Origin: Ricinus communis
Lineage: Eukaryota; Streptophyta; Magnoliopsida; Malpighiales; Euphorbiaceae
Reading direction: 5' to 3'
NCBI RefSeq assembly: GCF_019578655.1
Contig: NC_063260.1
Coordinates: 24,080,888 to 24,144,887, forward strand
Length of the DNA: 64,000 nt
Shown: positions 1-9,985 of the stretch, in pieces
Layout: every line of letters begins with the position of its first letter
Position numbering within the stretch: position 1 is the stretch's first letter
The notes under the pieces: model-generated
The model's database searches: none
What the model saw: only the letters and a program-made list of their open reading frames with translations
Told to the model about the DNA's origin: nothing
Program-made: the position numbers and the translations under genes

Positions 1-2025
1 AAGTAAAAAAAAATATAATTTAATAAGATAAAAGGCATACAAATAAAAATATCAGAGTCGAACTCGAACTTTAAAATTATTATTTGAAAAATTCTTTTAT
101 TTTTTTAAATTTTAAATTCGTTTATAACTATCTAAATATGTCCCAATAAAATTCAGTCGGATCGAGTACCTGAAAATATCCGTCCGACTGTCATCCTTAA
201 TCAATAACTAAGTAATCAGCAATCCATATTATTAGTGAAAAAATTTAAGTAAAAGTATAATTTAATTAAAATAATCGATAATAATTTAATTTTTGACACC
301 CGAAGAATAAAATTTAAATAATAAATTATTTGAAACTTCCTGATAAATTGTAAAATTTAAATTTATAGTAACGTTGGGTGCTGCATAAATAGTTTTTTAA
401 TTCAAGTTGTCATACAACATATCTTGGTAGTTGAATGGCATAAATATGGCTTCATTTTATATAATATCTCTTTTTTTTTTCTCTCTTAGCATGGTTGTAT
501 CATAAATAAGTTTTTATGATCCTGTTGTTAAGACTAGTCGATTTGATATTTTATTAATTTAATATAATTTACTGTAAATTAATAGACAATAACAGTACAA
601 AAAATAAAAAATGTATACATAAATAAGGCATTAAAAGATTATAAGCAAGAGACCTTTTGAAAATAACAATTAAAGATAAAAGATTTATAATGTGAATATT
701 TAACTAAAAGATTATTTAAAATTTAACTCTAGAGTAATAATTAACACAATTACAACTAAAACAACTATAATAATAACAAACAATAAAATAAAATTATAAT
801 TTAAAATAATAATAAATCGATTGTATTTAGATACAATGCTATTTATTAATGTAAGAAGTGAATATAATCTTGAACTGGATAGTTATTTTAGAATAGTCAC
901 AAGTCCTATTAGTAATGTTTGCATGTAGAATACAGAATTAGAAAAAAAAAATAGTTTTGTAGTCTTTTCTTTATCTCAATAACTTTTTTAGTTTAATTTA
1001 ACTCAATAAGACTTGATAATGAAATTATTCTAAATTAGTAAACACGAAACAACAATATTAATGTATTTGTCGGCTATGTTTAGAGGATATCTAGAGATAT
1101 CTTGATTGAATTTTGACTTTAATATTTAATTTTAGATTTTTCTCACTTAATCTGATAATTTTTTTATGAATGTACAATAACTATATTTATATGAAGTAAT
1201 AAAATATTTGTAAAACAGTTTTAAATAAAAAATAGGAATTTCTAATAAAATCTATAAATTCTATAAAAAAAATTACGAATTTTATCATTAAATTTCTCTT
1301 TTTTCAAGCAAATCCAAAGTGATGTTGAAACAAAATCCAAGAGGAAATAAATAAACATGATAATAAAATATTACTAGAGCAGAAAAAAAATTTATTATAA
1401 GTTTTCTGCATATTATTTTACTGTGTTTGATTAAATCATAATTTAGTTGAAAGTTGCTATAGAAAAATATTTAAACTAAAATCGTGATTCATTTGAGATT
1501 TTATTAAATTAACTAATAAAACAAAAAAAAATAATTGAAACTTGACAAAACATATGAGTCTTTTCCTTAAAATAACATAAAAAAACTCTACTAAGTATAT
1601 GTCTATTTATAAGATTAGTAATATATTTGGAATCTATAATTAATAACAAGTGTGGTAATAATGTGATATTTTAGCTTATAAAACAATTCTTTTTCTTATT
1701 TTTAGTTTTTGATTAAATGAATACTAATAATAAGTCCGATTTTAAAAATCCATGTATAACACCAATGGATTAAAAATTAATAACTTTTGAAATCCTAATT
1801 TACCATATCTCACAAGCATTAAAAACTAAATATTAAGAGAATACTAGATAAGAATCTAACAATTTCTTCTAAAATCTGTTAATTATTGGATAATAGCTAT
1901 TAAGTAATGAGGTTGAAGTTAATTATTAATTAACAAATTATTTACTTATTAAATATCAATATAAATTTAATTTTGATAATAATATATTACCTTTTTCAGT
2001 AGACAAAATAATCTTTTTATTATAA
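1..2025. repeat. Dispersed AT-rich repeat, copy A (runs in from the left edge)
   Basis: This stretch recurs with a few percent divergence at 6267-7124 (copy B), 25395-26482 (copy C) and 34595-34826 plus 41920-43448 (copy D). Shared landmarks are the segment starting TTTTTGACACCCGAAG near 290, the block around 411-470 with TCTTGGTAGTTG, and GATATCTAGAGATATC near 1087. No long reading frame is present, so I cannot assign a superfamily; it is either a non-autonomous element or the non-coding part of a larger one. After about 2025 copy A departs from the ending shared by copies B and D. No gene is seen here. Confidence 0.8.
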
Positions 2026-2082
2026 AATGTTAATGAAATGTTGTAAATTGAATAGTTATGAATATTGGTAAAGGTTATAAAA

Positions 2083-2608
2083 TGAAGGATTGTAACCATT
2101 GGTACTTTGATAGAGAGTCACCATTAGTCTATAAGTAATAGTTGGTCCTTTCTTTATTCATATCGTCAAAAATTATAGCAAATACTGAATGGAGGTCTGG
2201 ATATAAGAAGAATATTATGGGTCCTTCTTTCCTTGTCTTCTTCTTCATTAAAAAAAATTGTTCTCAATTCAAAGGAGTAATTATAAGAACTTAATAACTC
2301 ATATAATTATAATAAGATATTAGTGATTATATTCTATTAGTTAATGAAAGATTATGAATTGATCTTTCTTTTAGTTGTTGAATCTTTCTTTGATTGATCA
2401 ATGTGTGATATTTTGAATCCTCATTACTAATGGAATCAAAATGATCTCTGGATTAATCAGAAGATCTCTTTAATTGGCTAGAATAATTATGAAAATATTA
2501 ATGACATGAAGGATTATAACCATTGGTATTTTGATAGAAAGTCACCATTAGTCTATAAATAAGAATCGGTCCTCTCTGTATCTATATCATCAAAAATTAT
2601 AGCAAATA
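2083..2608. repeat. Pair of 102-bp direct repeats (TRIM-like candidate)
   Basis: Positions 2083-2184 and 2507-2608 are 102-bp direct repeats, about 87% identical by eye. Both start TGAAGGATT and end near TTATAGCAAATA. The second copy carries a TATAAATA box. The size, TG start and 322-bp spacer resemble a miniature LTR (TRIM) element, but I see no convincing primer-binding site or target duplication, so a simple tandem duplication of other DNA remains possible. Confidence 0.4.
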
Positions 2609-2672
2609 TAAAAACTAAAAGATTAGAGTATCCATCTATAAGATAACGGGAAAAGAGAGAGGAATCACGAAC

Positions 2673-2787
2673 CTTTATATAAATGGACAGTTATAATAAC
2701 TATCATGAGAAAACAACTGAACACGTATACCTTGTTGTGAAGTCCCCTAGAAATCCTATGAGATGCTTTCCTTGTAGAAGTTTAAGC
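2673..2787 (-). pseudogene. Captured fragment of the MLF-like gene (intron 3 and part of exon 3)
   Basis: This 115-bp stretch matches 28095-28210 of the MLF-like gene with a handful of substitutions. It covers the end of intron 3, its 5' splice site, and 57 nt of exon 3. Homology ends at AGC, exactly where the Copia LTR begins, so the retrotransposon appears to have inserted into an already transposed gene fragment. It sits 25 kb from its source and cannot encode anything by itself. Confidence 0.8.
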
Positions 2788-2846
2788 TGTTGGCAGTCCC
2801 TCCACATGGTGGACCCCATGTTACTTAAAAAAAATTATAACTTAGA

Positions 2847-2905
2847 GTAATCTCCAAGCAAATTAGCTTGGAGTGGCCCTCCAAGCTAATTTGCTTGGAG
2901 GTTAC
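2847..2905. repeat. 26-bp hairpin (nested palindrome) in the LTR
   Basis: Arms 2847-2872 and 2880-2905 are reverse complements over 26 nt with one mismatch that would pair G-U in RNA, around a 7-nt loop. Each arm is itself palindromic (CCAAGC...GCTTGG), so several alternative cruciforms are possible. It lies just upstream of the TATA box. Confidence 0.85.
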
Positions 2906-2906
2906 T

Positions 2907-2937
2907 CACCTCCTTGCTTATAAATGGCAAGGAGGTG
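2907..2937. promoter_or_regulatory. LTR TATA box in an 11-bp hairpin
   Basis: CACCTCCTTGC at 2907-2917 and its exact complement at 2927-2937 bracket a 9-nt loop, TTATAAATG. The TATA box of the putative LTR promoter therefore sits in the loop; transcription would be expected to start about 30 bp downstream. The promoter role is inferred from position and sequence only. Confidence 0.6.
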
Positions 2938-3290
2938 AATGAAGGAAGGAGCAGCACAAAAAAAAAATAGCTTTAGGCTAGGCAAGCTAGATAAACGTTT
3001 TCTATAAAGGGTGCGAGAAGTGAGAGAGGTGAGAAATAAAAATAGTGAGATTATTTCGAGTGTGTAAGAAACACTTGAGTGTCTTTATTTTGGTGAGATT
3101 TCTCTGTAAAGGTACTCTCTTTGTATGCCTGCTATTTTGATAGTGGAAGATTTATTCGAATTTTGTCTCATGGACGTAATCCAGCATTAAGGGTGAACCA
3201 CGTTAAATTATCGATGTCATTTATTATCTAGTTTCTGCCCGTCCTTAATTTTATTTTCGACAAAGTAATTTCGCTGCGTCGCCCAACAAC

Positions 3291-3305
3291 TGGTATCAGA
3301 GCCAT
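3291..3305 (+). other. Copia primer-binding site (tRNA-iMet type)
   Basis: TGGTATCAGAGCCAT directly follows the LTR end. It matches the usual plant copia minus-strand primer site, complementary to the 3' end of initiator tRNA-Met. Confidence 0.9.
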
Positions 3306-3410
3306 CCTTAAGTATCTATATATATCTAATTATCGTATGCTCTATGGTTACCACTAGATAGTGGATCCTCCACATCAGAAAATAAGCTAGATATATTTAT
3401 TTACTCTTTC

Positions 3411-4180
3411 TTGAAGTGCTGGGCATTTTTCAAAAATATGGAGGCGAAGACGGGCAAGATGGTTAGTTTAAATGGCACGAGTTACCGCGTATGGAGAAAT
3501 ATGATGAAGGATCTCCTATTTGTGATGAAGTTGCATTTACCGACGTTTGCAACAAATAAACCTGAAGAAAAATCGGATGAAGAATGGGCGTTTGAGCATG
3601 AGCAGGTGTGTGGTTTCATTCGACGGTTTATCAAAGATAATGTGTACAACCACATCTATAATGAGACTCACGCACGAATATTATGGAAGAAGCTTGAGGA
3701 GCTGTACTCGTCGAAAACTGGCAACAACAAACAATTTATCTGGCAAAATTAACGCAGATAAAATATCGGGATGGTACTTCTATAGTAGATCACTTGAATG
3801 AAATTCAAGGGATCGTGGATCAGTTGTCAAGTATGAGCATAAAGTTTGACAATGAGGTGCTCGCTCTCCTCGTGCTCGCCTTTCTACTAGAGTCTTGGGA
3901 GACTTTGAAGATTTCTCTAACAAATTCTGCACCAGACGGAGTAGTAAATCTGGCAGCTGTTAAAAGTGGCATCCTGAATGAAGAGAGTAGACGAAGATCA
4001 CAAGGTTCCTCCTCATCACAGTCAGATGTCTTCGTTGCAGAATCTAAAGGGAAGAGTGAAGCTAGGGGTCCAAAACCTAGAAACAAAAGCAGAGGAAAGT
4101 CAAACAAATATGCTAATACTGAGTGCCATTACTGCAAGAAAAAAGGCCATATCAAAAGATTCTACGAAAGTTAAAGAATG
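3411..4180 (+). pseudogene. Copia gag remnant
   Basis: The frame opening at 3411 reads through a gag (UBN2-type) region with the characteristic SLNGTSYRVW motif and stops near 3752. The protein continues in another frame from about 3794, so a frameshift lies near 3740-3790. A CCHC zinc knuckle starts at 4124 (CHYC, then GH); the codon at 4163-4165 gives Tyr where the fourth Cys is expected. The frame stops at 4174, and further small shifts separate gag from protease. The knuckle could not bind zinc normally. Confidence 0.85.
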
Positions 4181-4253
4181 ACTAAGAAAGGAACAAAGAC
4201 GACAGCAGTGATGATGAACAAGCAAATGTTGCCGGGAATTCAACATAGTCCAT

Positions 4254-6266
4254 GATGATGATATTTTCAACCTTGCAATCCATGAGACGAGTTGGGTGAT
4301 TGACACTGGTGCTACCATTCATGCTACATCTTGGAAGGAATTCTTCTCATCTTACACATTAGGCGATTTTGGTGATGTAAGAATAAGAAATGAGGATTTT
4401 GCAAAAGTCATAGGCAAAAGTGACGTCCTTCTAGAGACAAAAAATGGTACGCAACTAGTCTTGAAGGATGTCAGGCATGTTCCAGATATGCGCCTGAATT
4501 TGATTTCAGCAAGCAAGCTGGATGATGAAGGTTTTTGCAACACCTTCTTCAATGGCCAATGGAAGCTTACCAAAGGTTCATTGGTGGTGGCCAGGGGAAA
4601 ACGATATTCAAAACTATATATGACGCAGGCAAAGTTCTCTCGTGATGATGTCAATACAGTGGAGAATGATAGTATAGTTGAGTTGTGGCATAAACGACTC
4701 GGTCACATGAGTGAGAAAGGAATGTCGATATTGGCCAAAAGAAATGTGTTACATGGATTGGATCATGTTCATTTGGAGAAATTAACTGATTGTCTGGCAG
4801 GGAAGCAAAATAGAGTTTCTTTTAAAAGTTTCCCTCCTTCTAGAATGAAGAATGTGTTAGATCTAATTCACTCAGATTTGTGTGGACCAATGCCGAAGTC
4901 ACTTGGTGGTGCTCAATACTTTGTGACTTTCATTGATGATCATTCAAGGAAGAAATGGGTGTATACTTTAAAGACAAAGGATCAAGTTTTAGAAGTTTTC
5001 AAGCAATTTCTATCTTTGGTAGAAAGATAGACCGGCAAGAAGCTGAAGTGTATCCGTACAGACAATGGTGGAGAGTACATTGGACCATTTGATGCTTATT
5101 ACAAAAATAGTGGTATTCGGCATCAAACAACACCTCCTAAGACGCCGTAGTTGAATGGCTTGGCTGAGAGGATGAACAGAACTTTAATGGAGAAAGTTAT
5201 ATGTTTACTCTCACATGCAAAGTTGCCTAAGATGTTCTGGGGTGAAGCTCTACTGACAGCAGTTTATGTGCCCAACCTTTCAACATGTATCCATCTACAG
5301 TTTGATACTCCATAAAGAGTATGGACGGAAAAGGATGTTTTCCATGGTCATCTGCGAGTGTTTGGGTGCAAAGCCTTTGTGCATATTCCCAAAGATGAGA
5401 GGTCCAAACTTGATGCTAAGACACGAGAGTGTGTGTTTGTGGGCTGTGGTCAAGATCAGTTTAGCTATAGATTTTACGATCCAGTCCATAAAAGACTTAT
5501 CAGAAGCTGTGATACCGTGTTTGTTGAAAATCAAACCATTAAGGATATTAAAAGGGCTCAGAATGTTTCTGAGCAATCTGATGGAGATTCAACAAACTTG
5601 GAATTGATTCCTCCAACAACGGTTCCTAGACAAGTTGGAGATGAAGAAAGCGACCAAGATGGTCAAGATGCTCCCATTGAGTTTGAACCAGGTAATGTTG
5701 ATGATTATAATGTTCATCATCATCCACCAGCAGATGTGGGTTCTCCAATTCTACAGAGATCTGGTAGAGTTCGACAATAATCTACTAGATATCCTGAAGA
5801 TCAGTATGTGTTATTAACTGACAGGGGAGAACCCGAGAGCTTTGAAGAAGCTATGGATGATGAACACAAGTAGAAATGGATTGAAGCCATGCAAGATGAA
5901 ATGAGATCTTTACATGAGAATGATACTTTCAAGCTGGTAAGGTTGCCTAAAGGCAAGAGAACTTTGAAAAATAAGTGGGTGTTCAGGATAAAGAATGAGG
6001 AACACAGTCTCCAACCACGATTCAAAGCTAGACTAGTTGTCAAGGGATTCAGCCAAAGGTAAGGGATTGACTTTGATGAGATTTTTTCACCGATGGTGAA
6101 AATGACATCCATTCGTACAGTGCTAGGGTTAGCAGCAAGTCTCGACCTGAAGATCGAGCAGATGGATGTAAAGACTACCTTCCTTCATGGTGATTTGGAG
6201 AAAGAGATATACATGGTGCAGCCATAGGGTTTTGAAGAAAAAGGAAAAGAGCAGTATGTCTACAAT
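4254..6266 (+). pseudogene. Copia pol remnant: protease, integrase, partial RT
   Basis: One continuous frame from about 4290 to 6266 encodes the protease motif IDTGATIHAT, a pre-integrase region (HKRLGH and CLAGKQ), integrase D, D and E motifs (HSDLCGP, RTDNGGEY, GLAERMNRT), then the start of RT (LVVKGFSQ, FSPMVKMTSIR, FLHGDL). It is interrupted by stops at 5028, 5148, 5313, 5778, 5871, 6060 and 6225, with no frameshift among them. All are TAG or TAA, none TGA. The catalytic YVDD part of RT is missing because the element is cut off. Confidence 0.9.
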
Positions 6267-7124
6267 TTAATTTTTGACACCCGAAGAGTAAAATTTAAAT
6301 AATAAATTATTTGAAACTTCATGATGAATTGTAAAATTTAGATTTATCGTAACGGTGCTGCATAAATAGTTTTTCAATTCAAGTTGCCATACAACATATC
6401 TTGGTAGTTGAATGGCATAAATATGGCTTCATTTTATATAATATCTTTTTTTTTGTCTCTTAGCATGGTTGTATCATAAATAAGTTTTTATGATCCTGTT
6501 GTTAAGACTAGTCAATTTTGATATTTTATTAATTTAATATAATTTACTGTAAATTAATAGACAATAACAGTACAAAAAATAAAAAATATATACATAAATA
6601 AGGCATTAAAAGATTATAAGCAAGAGACCTTTTGAAAACAACAATTAAAGATAAAAGATTTATAATATGATATTTTAGCTTATAAAACAGTTCTTTTTCT
6701 AATTTTTAGTTTTTGATTAAATGAATACTAATAATAAGTCTAATTTTAAAAATTCATGTATAACACTAATGGATTAAAAATTAATAACTTCTGAAATCCT
6801 AATTTCCCATATCTCACAAGCATTAAAAACTAAATATTAAGAGAATCTAGCAATTTCTTCTAATATCCTCCCTAAAATGAATAATCGTAGCGAAATTCAT
6901 CTAAAATTTGTTAATTATTGGATAATAGCTATTAAGTAATGAGGTTGAAGTTAATTATTAATTAACAAATTATTTACTTATCAAATATTAATATAAATTT
7001 AATTTTGATAATAATATATTACCTTTTTCAATAGACAAAATAATCTTTTTATTATAAAAAATTAATATTCTTAGAATTTAATATATTTTTTAATTTTCTG
7101 AACAATTTAATTATTAAAAATCTA
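6267..7124. repeat. Dispersed AT-rich repeat, copy B (internally deleted)
   Basis: The sequence corresponds to copy A from about position 290 to the end seen in copy D, but lacks the part equivalent to roughly 690-1660. Its left junction is inside Copia RT, where both sequences share AATTTAA. Its right junction, at TCTA, is immediately next to kinase-coding sequence. No gene is seen inside. Confidence 0.8.
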
Positions 7125-7995
7125 TTAGGAAAGAGCAGCTTCTCATCTGTTTACAAAGGAATACTTAGAGGTGGTTCTCTGGTAGCAGTTCGGAGCATTA
7201 ATACAACAAGTTGCAAGTCCGAAGAAGATGAGTTTGTGAAGGGTTTGAACTTACTGACATCCCTCAGACATGATAACCTTGTTAGGCTCAGAGGCTTTTG
7301 CTGTTCCAAAGGTAGGGGTGAATGCTTTCTTATCTATGATTTTGCTCTTATGGGAAACCTGTCAAGATATCTTGATCTAGAAGATGGAAGCAGTCATATT
7401 CTCGAGTGGTCCACAAGGGTTTCCATCATCAATGGCATTGCAAAAGGTCAGTTTTAATCTTGTTATTAACAGGACTAAATACGTGGAGTCTCCAAGCACC
7501 GATATCAATGTCTTGCATTGAACAGGTATCGAATATTTGCACAGAAGAGAGGCAAATAAACCTGCTATAATTCACCGACGAGTATCTGTTGAGAAAGTTC
7601 TACTTGACCAGGAATTCAAGCCATTGATGGCAGACTCTGGCCTTCATAAGCTTCTAGCAGATGACATAGTCTTCTCAGGCCTAAAAACAAGTGCTGCTAT
7701 TGGATATCTAGCTCCAGAGTATTTAACCACAAGACATTTTACTGAAAAGAGCGACATATATACATTTGGAGTGATCATTCTCCAAATCCTCTATGGTCAA
7801 CATGTGCTTTCCAACTCAATGCGTTTGGCAGCTGCATCTAGCAGATACCAGGATTTCATTGACACCAATCTCAAAGGGAACTTTTCTGAATCAAAAGCAG
7901 CTATGCTATCAAAAATTGCACTTGATTGTACACAAAAGCTTCCAGAGCAGAGGCCAACAATGGAGGCAGTGATTCAAGAGATGAACAAGAAGTAA
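7125..7995 (+). pseudogene. LRR receptor-like kinase, kinase domain only (5' truncated)
   Basis: Two exons, 7125-7446 and 7526-7995, joined across a 79-bp GT-AG intron, encode about 263 residues of a protein-kinase-like domain ending at TAA. It starts in the glycine-rich loop (LGKSSFSSVYKG) and resembles the kinase region of the Arabidopsis LRR-RLK At5g51560. The extracellular LRRs, membrane segment and start codon are absent; repeat copy B abuts the first kinase residues. The VAIK lysine is Arg (VAVRS), HRD is HRR and DFG is DSG, so catalysis is unlikely even if complete. Its frame is intact, so an upstream exon beyond the window joined through a transposon-filled intron cannot be excluded; otherwise it is a truncated pseudogene. 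Confidence 0.75.
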
Positions 7996-9985
7996 TCCTA
8001 GTTCCTGATCGCCACCACTCGTTCTGGAACAAGGAGAAGTTGATGATGCAAACAAGGTGAGCATACCTCACTAAACTGCAGAGAATACTAGCACAAATCA
8101 TTCATACTAATCGTCAAACGTGCGCCTTCTAAGGACTTGAAACTTACAGCAAATATAAGAAGATAGGGTGCTCGAGTAGGAGAAAATCCTATGATTTTAT
8201 CTTAAATAAGTTTTCCCTTGAGCTTTATGAGAAAAATGACAGAACCCTTTCGTATGATCCCTGGAAAAGAAATCTTATTATAATTTTCACAATTCATTTC
8301 TTATGTAAAAATAGTTTACGGCGAGCGTCTCATATCCAAAGACTTGGCAGACAAAAAAGCTAATAGATAATTACATGGCCGTAGTAAAGCTAGCTCTCCG
8401 AACGATTAATTATAACTATGCACGCGGTTGCAGTCCATCATTCAAATTGCTTCACTGCAATGATAAGAATAACCCCGGATCTCCAAGAGTTTGTGAATTA
8501 TGTGCATTTCTTTGCACCTTAGTAGTTTGGGCAAATAATGAAAGGCGACCTGAAGAATGACACCTCCAACCATGTAAAAAGATAAAGCATCTTTTCTCTT
8601 CTTTTCTTTTTTTAATTGTATTTTCAACTTTGACTAATCTTCAATTTAATTCCCATTCTAAGAATTACAAAGAAAAAAGAAAAAGTAGACCTTACAAAAC
8701 CAAAATATCAGAAATTACAAAAGACTGCAGCAAATACGAACTAAATTCGAATGTACATGTAACAGTAGCTACCAAATCCTGCCCTAACCTGCCAGTGAGA
8801 CGCAAACTACACGCACAACATGCACTATTCAGGAATGCAGATAGAGATTTGAGCTCCCTACACACATGTCCAACCTTGAATACCAGCCAAGAAGCAAGAG
8901 AAGCAATAACTGCGAACAGCATAACTGAGAAGAGGCACCCTCCAGCAAGTTTAAACTAGTGAAGTTGGAATGGCTTCGCCGACCACTGATAAAAGAGAGA
9001 ACGGTAAATTACCACTCGTGTAATTAGTGATAACTATTAGAGTGATGCAAGTCTCTGTCACGTCAGTCAGACTGAAGCTATGACTTTTAACATGCGTCAG
9101 TGCGGAAGAACTGATGAAAAAATCCAGTGCTTAACTAGCCTAAGACATTCAGCAGGAACAGCAGCTTACTTAATTACAACAGCTACCCGATTGATCTCAC
9201 AATCCACTAATCAGAAGCATAAAACTAATCATGCATTTACGGCAATTCTTCTCCAACCAAAAGCATTTCACACCGTAGAGCAGAACACAAATTAGTTACA
9301 ACAGCAACAATATTCACATGACAGCTTGGAGAAAGCAAAATGCAACTCAAACCTACTGGAGAGACTTGCCTGGTAGTTACATTGGCATTAACCAGTCTGC
9401 ATAGATAACAGCATTCATTGTGCAACTGCTTGTTCTTTACAGGTCTATAACATCAGTGATCCTTGATGAATTCCCTCCCAATTTTGTATGACTACACGTT
9501 ATCCAGTATCCTTATCAACATATTGCAGTCCCTGGTTCCTAGATTACCAATTAATAAGAAATGACATGCCAAAAGTAACCTCAGAGTAGAAGCTGAATGA
9601 CAAACCATTTTTATGTGAGATTCTGCTTCATTTACAAAACTAAGATCTCTCCGCGTTTGGAAAGAAGAAAATGAAATAAGTAATCAAATATAATGAATTC
9701 TATTTTTAACTTATTTGAACCATGAAATAACAAAATGAAAAGAGAAATAAGATATGAACTGCAGAATGCCTTCCAAACTCAAACTCCCAAAATGACTCTT
9801 GCATTGATGGATGTTTGTGGACTAGTACAAAGTGTGTTTCCACATCCTCTTTATTTTCTCCCTATAGAATAAGGGTGCAACATACAAGTTTTTGACCTAC
9901 CTGCACCGCCGGTGAAGAGGCCAAGAATGTGCAGGGTTGATCAAGTTAAGCAGCAGGAAACCCTTGCCGTCTAAAGTAACATTTC
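7996..9985. other. Intergenic: 3' flank of the kinase fragment and IBA57
   Basis: No gene is recognised. The base composition is more balanced than in the transposon zones, so untranslated or decayed exon sequence is possible. A minus-strand stretch at about 8960-8692 would encode a hydrophobic segment after a possible acceptor AG, but I find no start, partner exon or family resemblance. Confidence 0.4.

Larger units (their letters stand above)
2788..3288 (+). repeat. Copia 5' LTR (501 bp)
   Basis: The LTR begins TGTTGG and ends CCAACA, the expected short terminal inverted repeat, and is followed after two bases by the primer-binding site. It contains a TATAAAT box at 2919-2925 set in the loop of an 11-bp perfect inverted repeat, preceded by a 26-bp inverted repeat. 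No matching 3' LTR lies in the window, so LTR divergence dating is impossible. Confidence 0.85.
2788..6266 (+). mobile_element. Decayed, 3'-truncated Ty1/copia LTR retrotransposon
   Basis: The order is 5' LTR (2788-3288, TGTTGG...CCAACA), an initiator-tRNA-Met primer-binding site at 3291, gag (3411-about 4180), aspartic protease (DTG near 4302), integrase and the beginning of reverse transcriptase. This order (integrase before RT) defines Ty1/copia; the integrase and RT style resembles the Tnt1 lineage. The element ends abruptly at 6266 inside RT, before any YVDD box, where repeat copy B begins. RNase H and the 3' LTR are absent. The pol frame carries seven stops, gag has frameshifts, and the zinc knuckle has lost its last cysteine. 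It is dead as an autonomous element. Confidence 0.93.

Noticed and set aside
8375..9425. Several short open frames on both strands
   Set aside because: None has a recognisable domain, codon pattern or partner exon; a hydrophobic stretch at 8692-8922 was the only one considered.
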